Below, in pieces: positions 21,559 through 33,300 of a DNA stretch of 64,000 nt. Under the pieces are notes generated by a model, which saw nothing but the letters and a program-made list of their open reading frames with translations, was not told where the DNA came from and made no database searches. This DNA is from Aphrocallistes beatrix (lineage: Eukaryota > Porifera > Hexactinellida > Sceptrulophora > Aphrocallistidae), in contig OY725493.1 of the NCBI GenBank assembly GCA_963281255.1, forward strand, positions 1,859,550 through 1,923,549, written 5' to 3'. The stretch's first letter is position 1; each line of letters begins with the position of its first letter. Both the position numbers and the translations under genes were made by a program.

Positions 21559-23346
21559 ATGGCATCTCGATATCCTAACGATGAATATGAACAGGGCTCC
21601 TCTAAGCCATCTCGTCCTCGAAACGGGTTTCCACCACGACGAGATAAATCATTTGAATCATTCGAGATGCTACCAAAACCTCAGTATGACTTTCGTAGTT
21701 GTCGACTGAAATTTCCCGCTCTTATCACGATACAATGCTACTGTCAGAATTCAGATCGCATTCACACTGAGGTGCTGAGAATCCCAGATCTACCTGAAGA
21801 TGTCTTGGCCCTGAAACAACTAATCTTCGACTCACTAAACATACCTATCATCTGCCAGCTGGAATTGACTGTGAGGGATATCGTACTGTTTGATGACCAG
21901 TTATTCGAGCATGAGGTTCCAATCAGAGTTGGGGATGGGATGAAGCTAATCTACTTCGCGAGATGCGGTGATAAGATGTCACATCTGATTAAGCAAGGAG
22001 AAAGTATTTCTAAATTTTGTTTCGATTTTGATATCAACAATTACTCCAACTCCTTAAGATGCGACTTAACTGTGGGTAGTATACTTAGCCCCGTGGAAAA
22101 GAAGAAAACGCATAAAAATATCTTAATGAAAAACTTAAAAAAAATGAAAAAGAAAATCGCCAAATCTACTGCGAGAAAGAGTGTCGATGACTGTAATAAT
22201 GAGACGACTCCTCCTCCTTCCCCAGCCCCCAGCAATGACCAGCTGCTGCACGATGCTAGTACAGTGAGGTGGGCTCTCCACAACATGTACAGTGATATCC
22301 TGCTGCCGTGGCGAAACGAGGGAACTCTGTGCCACAGGCTATACCTGATACAAGAGGATTTGGTGGATAAGATATTAGACGTGTGGAGATGGGGGAGGGA
22401 AACATCAGATTTGAACATCCAGCGTGTTTGTATGCTTGTGCTGTGGGATTTTGGTGAGAACTGGGCTGAACGAATGATTTTATTAATGCGTAATGTCCAT
22501 TTGGAGGCGCTAGATGTATTTTTGGATCCAAAGATAGATGAAGATACCAAGTATGCTTGCATTGGATTGATTGCTGGGTTTGGGGAGTTTCCACGTGGAC
22601 AGGCAACAATTGGGACAAATGAGAAATTTCTTTTTGAGATCAGTGAGTATTTTTGCGATACGAAGAGCTCATTTATCGAGACAGTTATTGGGGGCTTGTT
22701 GCTCTCCCTAGCTTCCTACCACAGCATCCCACAGCACATGTACAACATACGTATCTTGGAGAATATCAGGCCGGTTGTTGATAGTCTCTCCTTTGACTCG
22801 GTGGATGACTTTGACCTCACCTACCTACTCATCCTCTTCTTCATGTACCTGCTGAAGAGCCCCGACTACAAGATCCCCCGGGAATATAGTGTACACGAGT
22901 TTACAGACTACTTTACGGATTTTTCTCAAAACATAACAGACGATTTAATTGCTGACTCTGAGCAAGAAAAACAGACGTCTTGGGCGTCCATGGTTCCTTT
23001 TATTGATTTATTTTTCGTTTCTGAAGGTTCTCCAATCGTGAGAGAATCTGGGCGAAACGCTGACTTTTTTAAAGCTTATTTTAGTTGTGCCAAAACGCTC
23101 TTCTCTGCAATGATGTTACAAGAAGAAAATAGGGATCTTTTTCTGAATGAAAATCTTTATGGATATTTGATTTTTCTCTCCTGGCGCTACAAGAGTGATC
23201 CTATTATGCATAAATATATGCTGAAGGTACTGAGCCGATTTAATCCTGCTCCATACAAAATTCCATCTCTCTGTCATATTGCAACTGCCAAGTATGCATT
23301 TATTACGAAAGGCTTAGGCGCTGCTATTGAGCTTACCAATTCCTGA
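21559..23346 (+). CDS. Protein with ubiquitin-like N-terminal region and helical-repeat body, unknown function
   Basis: An intronless ORF of 595 residues from ATG 21559. Residues about 45-140 alternate short strands and end IVLFDDQLFEHEVPIRVGDG then MKLIYF, the layout of a ubiquitin-like fold (VLFD..L......VG.G). A basic linker follows near 190-215 (KKMKKKIAKSTARK), then a Pro-rich patch. Residues about 230-590 are predominantly helical and resemble an armadillo/HEAT array. No catalytic motif was seen. I considered ELMO-family proteins because of the similar order of domains, but no ELMO core is visible. Function is left open. The poly-T acceptor just upstream suggests that the transcript is spliced 5' of the ATG. 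Confidence 0.75.
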   Translation: MASRYPNDEYEQGSSKPSRPRNGFPPRRDKSFESFEMLPKPQYDFRSCRLKFPALITIQCYCQNSDRIHTEVLRIPDLPEDVLALKQLIFDSLNIPIICQLELTVRDIVLFDDQLFEHEVPIRVGDGMKLIYFARCGDKMSHLIKQGESISKFCFDFDINNYSNSLRCDLTVGSILSPVEKKKTHKNILMKNLKKMKKKIAKSTARKSVDDCNNETTPPPSPAPSNDQLLHDASTVRWALHNMYSDILLPWRNEGTLCHRLYLIQEDLVDKILDVWRWGRETSDLNIQRVCMLVLWDFGENWAERMILLMRNVHLEALDVFLDPKIDEDTKYACIGLIAGFGEFPRGQATIGTNEKFLFEISEYFCDTKSSFIETVIGGLLLSLASYHSIPQHMYNIRILENIRPVVDSLSFDSVDDFDLTYLLILFFMYLLKSPDYKIPREYSVHEFTDYFTDFSQNITDDLIADSEQEKQTSWASMVPFIDLFFVSEGSPIVRESGRNADFFKAYFSCAKTLFSAMMLQEENRDLFLNENLYGYLIFLSWRYKSDPIMHKYMLKVLSRFNPAPYKIPSLCHIATAKYAFITKGLGAAIELTNS

Positions 23347-23436
23347 TGAGAGTGGAACCCTGTATACTGTGTTTATATACTTATGGATTATATTATGGAT
23401 TTCTATTACCCAACTATTGTAATTCTCATAACCATA

Positions 23437-23936
23437 GTCCTGTTGCGTGAAATTATGAGGCGCGTGAAATTATGAGGCACATATATAAAAGGAACCATGG
23501 ATGTGCAACTTGCGTAAAATTCTGAGGCGCTTATATAACAGCAACCATGGATGTACAACTTGCGTGAAATTCTGAGACACCCGCTTAGAAGCCTTAGCAA
23601 GCTCTAATCTAATATATTATGCAACTTGTAGTTCCTATTACAGAATGATATTTCACAAAACATGATTATTTTGTTCTATTTTGTTTCGCAAATTCAATAA
23701 TGTATACGGTGGTCGTAGAAATAGAATAAGATTTGGGATCAAAATAGAACAAAATAATCATGTTTTTGTGAAATATCATTCTGTAATAGGAACTACAAGT
23801 TGCATAATATTAGATCAGAGCTTGCTAATGATTCTAAGCGAATGTCTCAGAATTTCACGCAAGTTGTACATCCATGGTTCCCTTTATATAAGTGCCTCAG
23901 AATTTCACGCGCCTCAGAATTTCACGTAACAGTCCC
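23437..23936. mobile_element. 500-bp foldback element
   Basis: Left arm 23437-23684 and right arm 23740-23936 are inverted copies. The outer motif is GTGAAATTATGAGGCGCGTG against CACGCGCCTCAGAATTTCAC. The inner edge is ATTATTTTGTTCTATTTTG against its complement. The left arm carries an extra tandem copy of a unit of about 55 bp that contains AACCATGGATGT and CAACTTGCGT, which explains the length difference. It has no coding content. Confidence 0.85.
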
Positions 23937-24658
23937 TTCTTCTTTTTAAATATAGGTCACGTACTTTACGGTAGCATCACTCCTTAAAATGACAGGTCAT
24001 GTATTAATGAAATTAACGACTTGGCTGTGTTAATATTAATATACGTACTTATTGGGATGTAAAATACGAGTATTACTATATGTACAATTCCTTCGAACTC
24101 TCTAATTGCCCACTGGTGGGCAATTAGAGACTTACTACTGTACTCGTTACTTATCTGTATTTCATCAACGTGTATCTAGTTGAAATACGGCTTGGTGGTC
24201 TATTGTGTCTTTAAAATGCATGACATTACTGAAGTATACAAATAAGGTTGATTCATGGTTCAAGATATGCAAAACATCATTCACTCCTTGCGTTACGTGT
24301 GGCTAGCTAGTATTGCTTGCCAGTGTGTTGGTTTTTGTCTCTATTGCATAATTTTCTGTCACAATTTTTGTCTTTATTGCATAATTTTCTGTCGCGAGGA
24401 CCAGATTTCTATTTATACTCAGGGCCTAGTTTTACATTAATTAGAATTTGGGTAATAAGCACAACTTGCATGTCTTCGCAATCGTTGCATCGTTCTACCC
24501 AATCGCATGCTCTGTTGCGCTGAAAAAGTCTTCACTGGCATTTCACTCTTAGAACTGCTATTATGACGTCACTATAATTATAATACTACATCATTAAATA
24601 TCATGTATAAAATAAAACATCTAAAGTTAGCCTATTTACACTGATTGTGTTATCTTAG
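23937..24658. other. Intergenic DNA upstream of NUDT18
   Basis: No gene is supported apart from a probable short 5' exon of NUDT18 that I cannot place. It contains the hairpin at 24099-24130 and ends in the acceptor TGTGTTATCTTAG. Confidence 0.5.
24099..24130. repeat. 32-bp hairpin with perfect 15-bp arms
   Basis: TCTCTAATTGCCCAC and its exact complement are separated by 2 bases. Weaker inverted similarity extends outward (ACGAGTATTACT against AGACTTACTACTGTACTCG). It may be the core of a small foldback element. Confidence 0.75.
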
Positions 24659-25566
24659 TGGCTAGTAAGGAAGTCGGACTGGAGGAGCTCTCCTCCGTTT
24701 TAGATTTTAAGCCGTTCGCTGTGGCCCCCTGTCCCGAGACGACCAGTGTAGGTGCACCTCTACGGGTGAAGGGGAGCATAACCTACATCGTGGCGGGGGT
24801 GTGCATACAGGACGGCAAGGTGCTGCTGATGCAGGAAGCTAAGCTATCGTGTTTAGGACAGTGGTACCTCCCTGCTGGCAGGATGGAACCAGGCGAGTCT
24901 ATTGAGCAGGGCTGTGTTAGAGAGGTGCAGGAGGAGACGGGACTCCTCGTAGAGCCGGTGTCTCTTGTTATGGTAGAGATTGGAGGGGGGAGGTGGTTGA
25001 GGTTCACTTTCTTCTGCAGACCAGTAGGTGGAGAGCTGAAGAGTAAGGATAAGGCAGACAAGGAGTCAATGCAGGCAGGATGGTTTGACCTGAAGAGTTA
25101 CTCGGTTGAGCTGAATCTTAGAGCCTGGGATATAATCCCTCTCATAGATCGCACACAGAAATGGCTTATCGAAGAGAGCGAAGTACACTACCTCCCGGGG
25201 CTGATACCATACAAGGTTTTCATAGTCCGAATTGTGTGCGTTTCAAATCACGGAGAAGTACTGCAGGTCCTCTTAAACCAGAACAAAGGACTGCCTTTGT
25301 TCCAGGTTCCTAGCCATGGGATGATTGGAAAAAATACAACAGAGGTAGTGAAGAGGATTCTGCAAGACAAAAAAGCAGAGCCTAAGATTGTAGGTGTGGC
25401 CGGGGTAGACCACACAGGAGGAGACTCAGATGGGGTGTGTATGACGCTTGTTGCTAATCTTGAAAAGTTTGTTCCCCACCCAGCCTGGCTCCCTGTGACG
25501 GATGAAGGAATGAAACTCAAGTTTGGAAGACTCACCAGTCGAGCTATAACACTTGAGATTTTATGA
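24659..25566 (+). CDS. NUDT18: Nudix hydrolase NUDT18 (MTH3), last exon; start codon probably split by an intron
   Basis: The frame runs to TGA at 25566, about 302 residues. There is no in-frame ATG at the expected start. The first codon in frame is GTG at 24658, but its G is the last base of the acceptor TTATCTTAG, and the exon then starts TG-GCT-AGT-AAG. An upstream exon ending in A would give MASK, close to the family's N terminus. The Nudix box runs GRMEPGESIEQGCVREVQEE plus TG (GX5EX7REUXEEXG), preceded by WYLPAG. The second half (LPVTDEGMKLKFGRL end) also follows NUDT18. The family hydrolyses oxidised nucleoside diphosphates such as 8-oxo-dGDP. Confidence 0.9.
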
Positions 25567-25904
25567 TTGATGTTCATATTGTAGCCATAGTTTGATACCT
25601 GCAAATTTCAGGAAATAGAGAGTACATATTCCAAGTAATTTTAAACTGTTTTATAATTAAACGAAGGGAGCTCCGTGAATTAATGTCAGATGGCGTATGT
25701 CTTGGCGAGATCATCTTTTCTTTGCGAATCATTGATAAGTTTTGCGGTCCGGTCCTAAGTATTTTTCTCATCATCGGTCCGGTCCGGTCCGCACCGGCTC
25801 TCTTTGTTAAACATTTCTGCTGTATTATTTTGATTACTTATTTTATTTGTTTCTATCTGTTCATTTAAAGACGTATTTCTTTCCTTCCGTTGAAGAGATA
25901 GCAG
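25567..25904. other. Short intergenic region with GGTCC repeats
   Basis: It carries a cluster of GGTCCGGTCC motifs (25740-25795). The stretch ends GAAGAGATAGCAG just before the next ATG, a weak acceptor candidate. Nothing else was seen. Confidence 0.5.
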
Positions 25905-27026
25905 ATGCCTTCTTCTGCTGTTTCCAGTAGTAGCTCAGTAGCAGGGAAGAGACCCCACAAGCTGTCAGAGAGTGAAGGGATTCTGCCCAGTAGTTTCAAC
26001 AAGAGCAGTGGCAGTAAGTCCTCCCATGCCAAGCCTTCCAAGCCCAGACAGCTGGCTTTCAGCTGTGTAGAGGGTAATCGGACTCACGCACCTCATGTCA
26101 GGAGGATAAAGAGCTCCCCCGCCCCCTCGCGCTTCCTCACACTCTCCCATCCGAAACAAGTCAAGTCCACCTGGGAGACTTCATTCTGGCCTGAACTGCG
26201 CTGGGGCAACCAGGATCCGATCCGTCCCATCAGCCGCTACGCGCTGACTGCCAATCCCTCCAGACGCGTGGAGGATTTGGCTCTGGCGAAGAAGAATTCC
26301 AGAGAAGAGTTGAAGCACATTCCTGAGCACGCTTTCTCCTGCGGACGCTCTTCCCCTATCTGGGAGGTGCAGGATACGGCGCTGAAGGCGCGTCCCACTG
26401 ACCGCGTCCTCGAGCTGGCCAGACATAAGGAGCCGCCGCAAGACTTCATCGACACCATGGACCGTTCTAACAACGCGTTCTCCTGCGGCCGCTCCTCTCC
26501 CATCTGGGACGTGAGCGACGCAGCCCTGGCTGCCAGAGAGCGTCCTCACACGGCTCGCCTCGCCTCGGCTAAGACGACACACTCCAGCTACAAACAGCCC
26601 CGACCCGTCCAGAGCGCAGTCACGGCAGCCGCCAAGCAGCACACCCCCTCCGATCGCACCGGAGACCTGTCTAAACCCAAGTACCGCCATCCGGAGCAAG
26701 TGCGTCCCCCGCAGTGGGACGTGTCTGAGCAGGCTAGGAGTGCCAACGCCTCTTCTCGCACCTTAGAACTGAGCAAGGGGAAGACGCTGTCGGACGGGTA
26801 TCAGCCCTCACGAGACGTGGTGTGGCCAGTCAATCAGGCCGCGATGTTCGCAGTTGCTTCCAATCGCCTCGAAGAACTCGCCAAGCCAATCAAACGCCAG
26901 ACCATGGACCACTTGCAATTCAATCCAGACGCATTCAAAGTTGCGAAGGGAGCACTCAAGGCTAATCCTTCCAAACGCTTAGAAGACTTGGCTCAGCCGT
27001 TGGACCGTCTCAAAATCGCAAACTGA
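25905..27026 (+). CDS. THEG/SPMAP2-like repeat protein (probable axonemal microtubule protein)
   Basis: An intronless ORF of 373 residues. After a Ser-rich N terminus, a motif of about 35-45 residues recurs at least six times, centred on R(V/L)xxLAxxK (for example RVEDLALAKKN, RVLELARHKEPP, RLEELAKPIK, RLEDLAQPLD) and often preceded by ISRYALTANPS or WDVSDAAL. This is the testicular haploid expressed (THEG) repeat. Members bind the lumen of sperm or ciliary doublet microtubules. In an animal with flagellated cells it probably serves flagella. The repeat assignment is firm; orthology to one vertebrate gene is not. Confidence 0.82.
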   Translation: MPSSAVSSSSSVAGKRPHKLSESEGILPSSFNKSSGSKSSHAKPSKPRQLAFSCVEGNRTHAPHVRRIKSSPAPSRFLTLSHPKQVKSTWETSFWPELRWGNQDPIRPISRYALTANPSRRVEDLALAKKNSREELKHIPEHAFSCGRSSPIWEVQDTALKARPTDRVLELARHKEPPQDFIDTMDRSNNAFSCGRSSPIWDVSDAALAARERPHTARLASAKTTHSSYKQPRPVQSAVTAAAKQHTPSDRTGDLSKPKYRHPEQVRPPQWDVSEQARSANASSRTLELSKGKTLSDGYQPSRDVVWPVNQAAMFAVASNRLEELAKPIKRQTMDHLQFNPDAFKVAKGALKANPSKRLEDLAQPLDRLKIAN

Positions 27027-27374
27027 TCACTTTTCCAAAACGATTTATAAGCTCTTCCCTGTGAATTACATCCAGTATCCTTCATACAAACTTATGATCT
27101 GTGTATGCCCTATCTAGCAATATATTGTGTGGAATTTGTTTACCGAATAAGTTTTATTATTATTAGCTATGAATTACGACATATTGCCTATCTAATTACG
27201 TAATTCCAGATTTTAACTTGAGGGTTCGACTATTCGCAATAGTTAAATGTTTCTAAGTTCAAAGTTAATTTTAGTTCCAAGCGACCCATCCTGTTTATTC
27301 CATTCTTTACCTCTTCTACTTGATGAACGCAGTTCTATGCATCACTAATATACAACTTTGATATTAGATTCGTA
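27027..27374. other. Intergenic region upstream of the RdRP fusion gene
   Basis: This 348-bp spacer separates the THEG-like gene from the fusion gene on the same strand. It ends CAACTTTGATATTAG|ATTCGTAATG, an acceptor-like sequence 7 bases before the start codon. No TATA-type promoter could be assigned. Confidence 0.5.
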
Positions 27375-30300
27375 ATGAAATGCAAGAAATGTGACACTGA
27401 AGTTCTTCCGATAGAAAACCTTTGCTTCTTCTACACGGGAGATAAATCTGTAAATCTCACTGTCAAACATGAACATTCGCTTATCGTTGAGGAAAAAAAT
27501 TTAGCCCAAAATGATAAAATTTCCTGTCCGAATTCGGGCTGCCATTCTAAGTTAGGATCGTATCTGCCTCTCGGTCCTCTTGGCTCTAAGACATGGAACT
27601 TTGGAAGCCAACCTGTCACTCTCGCAGGGGAGTCCTTGAAGAGGAAGGAGCGCTGGCATGATGTGTATAAACAACCAATTTTCGACTCTGTTTCTTTGCG
27701 GAATCTTGATAATTTCTTTGGTTATCAAATGACGAGTGAAACCAACTCTCCAAAACGGCCGAGGTTAGAGGAGGCATCTCAACCTATTGTTTTTCCCAAC
27801 CCTCAGAATCCTCCAGAATTCTCCTACGAAGATGTCCTAATGTCAGATAGGAACCCCTATGACTATCAGATCACCTCGTATATAGAAGCGCTACAGAGAG
27901 ATTTAATCGTAGTTCTGCCTACCAACTATGGTAAAACCCTTATAGCAAGCTTAGTCGCCGCTAAAATGAAATCTCTTAACCCAGACTACATGGTACTGTT
28001 CATAGTAGACCGTATCCCTCTGGTATTCCAGCAGGGAGAATCGATCAGTTTCGATACGCACCTCCAAGTGTATCTTCTCACCAGAGAATCTCATAATATT
28101 CAAAAACAGAGGAAGTTGCTGAATGGAGAATTCGATGTCCTCGTGTCTACTGCTGGGGCCTATCTCGCGTTTCAAGGTAAATTAGGCATTGAGAAGTTCT
28201 GCTATATAATATTTGATGAGTGCCACCATGCTACAAAAGAACATGATTATGTCAAGATACTCAATTTGATTAAGCAATGCGATCCCCGGCCTCGCATCCT
28301 AGGCCTAACTGCTTCACCCCCTAGCTGTAAAGGGAGCCAGGAGAATAATATAAACTTACTGTCAGCTTTCAAGTCAAATTTCTTTAAAGCTCCAATTTGT
28401 CACAACCTCTGTTTAGCGAGTCAAGAGAAAGACGATGCTACGATTGAAATGGAAATAATCGATTCTCATCCGAATCTACTCCAAGAAAGAATCAAGCTTC
28501 TGAAGGGAGAGCTGAAGAGGTTAGAAACGGTTATAAATGGACTGTTAGAAATTGACATCATAAGATGTGGAGATTTGGATAATCGATGCGATCAAGCTAA
28601 TCTCACAAGAGTTCTGTCCCTAGATCATCTGTGTTTCAGTAAAGACAAAGCTATCGAAACTAAGGTTCATTCAATGAAGAAAATCTATGAAGTTCTTGAG
28701 AGCAATGAATTGTTGGGAGCAACCTATGCTGACAATATTTTGGAAAATATGGATTTCTATAAGCATTTAACTGTTCAGAAAAACCGCGAAGAACTGCACT
28801 CATCCAGATTGTCAACTCTGTTAAACATTCTCTCCAAGCAAGAAGAATCTAAGATAATTATTTTTGTTCAAACCCGGAAACTCGCTCAAATCCTCTGGAC
28901 AGTCCTGAAGGGAATTGATGGAATTGACAATAAATATTCTCCTCAGAAGATAGTCGGGCAGTATGGAGCTCTGGGCATGTCCTGGGAAAATGAACAGGAG
29001 GAAATTCTGAAACAGTTTAGCCGAGGGAACTGCAACCTCCTCGTGAGTACTTCTGTGCTGGAGGAAGGCCTCGATGTCCCTTGCTGCGACGTGGTTATCC
29101 GATTTGACGGAATCAAGACTTTGACCTCTTACAAGCAGAGCAGAGGCAGAGCTAGGAGGTGGGAAAAGAGCAAATTCATTCTGATTCTCTCTGAAAGGGA
29201 GCGAGATAAGTACGATGAAATACAAAAGCAGGAAAGATTAGTTAAGAACGTCTTAGATGTGCACTTCACTGACAGCCAGGTCCCTTCGAATGAAACGATG
29301 CATATTCAAAGCGAGCTCAGTTCGATTATAAAGACTGCACAGCTCACAAATTGTTTTGCTATGAAATCTTCAGAATGTGCTGTGGAAATGTACCTCGCAG
29401 GAACCCATGATCTGGATGATGTGCAGGAGTCTATTGCAAGTTTTTTTGGAGGATATTTTCTTTCTCTGTATCATATAGAACTTGCGAAACCTGACACGAG
29501 TTGGAAATCGAGAGGAATATTTCCAAATGATTCCCTATTAACGGTAGGCCTTCACAGCCAGTCGAGGAGCATCTATGAGAGGTACAAGCAGCTGATGGTT
29601 GAATGGACGTTTAGTCTGGAAGAGATTTCTCAAGATATTTGGACGAGAACTGAAATTCCTCGACCTGAAAACCAAGCTAACATTAGGTGCAAGTGGCCAA
29701 TTAAGAAGATCATTTGGGGAAAATTCAACAACAGGTCTCATTTTATGGCGAGTCAGGTTGAACAGTTCAATGGAAATAATGCCTCTCTTGAACTTATTGA
29801 TGAATCCCACCTTTTGATTGCTATCTCTTCAGAAATGGTCATAGAAATACCTTTAATTTCAATCCATCGATTTCTCCTCACAGATTGGCGCAAAGGGAAC
29901 GTAAGATTTTACATTCCACTCAGTAACCCCCCTGAGGTCCAGACCATCACAGGAGAGAGACAAACATGTGACACGAACAGATATCTGTCCTATTTCGGAG
30001 AGAATCCTGTCATCAGGATTACCATCCCCTATAACAAATCTAATTGGAGTCAGTTATGGGTATTTCTTCACACATCAAAAGTTTTTCCAGCTCCATTATT
30101 TGAATCTCGCGTCAACAAAGTTCAAACAGATCTGGTTAGTGAAGAAAATTTATTAAATTCACCTAATTATTGGAAAGAAACAATGCAAGATTGTGTATGG
30201 CAGTTCTCTATTCTAAAAGCTAATAGAAATGTGTGTGTGTCGATGGAGGTAATACGTATAATCACGAAAGAACTCTTCCAAGCTCAAATTGAAAACCTAA

Positions 30301-33300
30301 TTGAACAGAGAATTGCTCTGTCCGGATTATTGCTCTTAATCTCCGATGTAAAAACTCGCTATTTTGTTCAGCTAGAGCATGCTTATACTGAGCAATTAGA
30401 TTTCGCTAGGAAAAATCCTCCTCAAATTTCTTATTCGAAATGTAAGCAGAATTATTGTTACGTTCAGTGCGCCATGGTAACTCCATCCCGCGTCGTTCCG
30501 CTGCACCCTCTACTCAACCAGTGCAACAGGCTCTATAGGAAATATCCTGAGGAGAGATTCCTGAACTTGGCATTCAGGGAGGAGAATGGAGGAGAGTTGG
30601 ACAAAAAGGAACAAGTGCTAGACCGTGTTAAGAGAATTATGGAGAATGGAATAAGCATTAACGGAGTTATGTTCTATTTTCTGGTTTGCAGTTCGAGTCA
30701 GCTTAGAAGCAAGAGAGCAATATTCATTCATATTCGAGATTCAGACCAATCGCTAATCCAAAGAAAGATTCAAGACATGAGGTTCCAACTGGTTGGCAAT
30801 TGTGATATCATAAACGATACGAAATTTCTCTCAAGATTAGGCTTATTCTGTACCTCAGACCAACCTACAATTGAGATAAGCCAACAGGAGACACATTCCT
30901 TACCCGACAAAAAGGCTGAGAATGGGCTTTTACTGACAGACGGAGCTGGTAAGATAAAGCGTTCAGTGGCTAGACGGGTGCTAGAGATGATAGACACCAA
31001 GTCTACCCTCAGCACTACCTCCTCGCTGCAGGTCAGGCTAGCCGGCCTGAAGGGAGTGCTCACCATTGTGGATGATGATACAGACTGTGATTTTAACCAA
31101 AACCTTCAGCATTGCAAGGTATTGTATAGACAATCAATGAGGAAAATAGAATGGACTCACTCCACACTGTGTATTGTCAAAGTTGGTAAGTTTAACAGGC
31201 TATTTCTCAATGTACAGATGTTGAACCTTTTGACGAGCTTGGAAGGCGAGAAAAATGTATGGAATCCAAACCCGACATTAAGAGCTCTGTATTCCGAAGC
31301 TCTGATCAAATTTGCTCGAATATTCACTGATACCAAGTATGCACAAGAAGAATTGGAGTCTCACCTGCCAGACTATATTAAACGATCCAGTGTCTTGCAG
31401 CCAATTGATGCTCTGTGTGAGCCATTCTTCTTGACAGTTTTACGTTGCATTTACACACATAATATCAAGAATCTGATTGAAAAGGTGCACATTCCAATTC
31501 CTGTCGAAGACGGGTGTTTACTGATGGGTATTCCTGATCCCATCGGGGTTCTGGGAGATGGAGAGGTGTTCATCACATATCAAGATACTAACGGGAAGAA
31601 GGAAATTATTGAGGGACGTATCTTAACCTATAAGAACCCCTGTTTACACCCAGGAGACCTCCTGACCCCCACTGCAGTGGACACGCCTGAACTACGTCAT
31701 CTGAACAATGTCATCGTGTTCCCCATCAAGGGCAGCACCTCCCTGCCTGCGTGTAGTGGCGGCGGGGACCTAGACGGCGATGAGTTCGCTATCATTTGGA
31801 ATCCGCAGTTGATCCCTCCAGAGAGTGCTACGCACCCACCTCTGAACTATGAAAAAATCGCAGAGCCTTACAAGCAACAGCTGGCGAAGAAATCAGCCGC
31901 CACTCGAGTACAGGACGATCCAGATATACAGCACAGACTAAGTGAAGGATACTGTAGAGTCGTTTCCAACGATTTGCTCGGGATTATTTCACATTACCAT
32001 TTAGCTATATGTGATCAAAAAGTTGATGGGGCGAGAGATCCTTTGTCCATTGAGCTCGCAAAGAGAGCCTCTCTAGCTGTCGATTCTCCTAAAACTGGAA
32101 TTATTCCCGAAATTCCGCCTGAAGCGAAGAGATTAATCAGCGATATTGGCTACCCTGACTTCATGGAGAAGAAAGATAATACTTCTTACAGGTCCACCAA
32201 ACTTTTAGGCGATTTTTACCATTCTGCGAGGGAGATTTGCTATCTGAAGCCGGGATGGATAAGCTCCAATGAAGACCACGACCTCACAGATAATGCGACA
32301 AGATCTTCCCTCCTGACTCGATTCAATATCCCCGGATACTTATCTTACATAGAAGATGCTCAAATGAGATATTTCGAGTATTCTCGTGCTTTTCAACAGA
32401 TAATGCTAGCGTTTGGGATTGAGACAGAAGCAGAAGTGGTCACGAGTCTCATACTGCACTGTCACCCCCTCCTATCTGCAGATAAAGATAAAACAAAGAA
32501 TTGCCTAGAAGCCTCGTTTGTGCACCTCACTCAGCAATTCAGGGAAATATTCCACCGAAACACTCCAAGCGAGGACTACCAGAAGAAAGCCGCAGCGTGG
32601 TACCTTACTGTCTATCAATCGCATCGAAGGAGGGAGGGTATTGTTCTGCACTCGTTCGCATGGCTCGTGCCAGAATACCTCTGCGAAATATTAGCTGACC
32701 AACAGCAAAGCTCTCCGATTGAAATGTCTCAGCAGTTATTCTCTGCAATCGGCGCGTCTGGTAACGAGTACGTTCTGGGGCAGAGAGAGTTCCTGCGTAC
32801 CAATGTGGAATCTAAGTTATGTGTACTGCCCATTATAGAATCTGCTATCCAGAAGCATATATCTCGGGTACCACGCGTAATTCCCTTAGAAGATAAACTT
32901 TTTCATATTCTTCCGTTCGGCTCTACCTCAGTCTACTTGTGTGAATTGCAATCTGATTTAGACTTATCAATCGTACTAACTGATTCTGGAAAAGCAGAAT
33001 TCTCACATTTAGTTGATAAATCTTTAAAACATCAACGAAAGTGTATCCTTCAACACATTCAGCCTGCAATCTACAACACAGCTATCGACCAATCGAATAA
33101 ACTCGCCGGGGAAGTTCCTTTTATATCTTTCACTGTAGAACCCAAGAATAAGAAGCAGTACGAAGTGAGTGTGGATATCACGTTTAAGAGCGACGGGGTT
33201 CAGAAGTCAGAGTACATCAAGCATCTCTATAGGAAGTCTGGAGGGGTGTTTTTCGCCTGGTTCTGGCTGCTAGTGCACTGGGCTAGACACGTGGGTATCT

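Noticed and set aside
21559..23346. ELMO-family protein
   Set aside because: The ubiquitin-like plus helical layout is similar, but no ELMO core or PH domain is visible.
30936..32200. Endogenised viral RNA polymerase
   Set aside because: The active site is DLDGD with the eukaryotic two-barrel context (TDGAGKI, LAGLKG, CSGGGDLDGDEF), not the palm motif GDD of RNA viruses.
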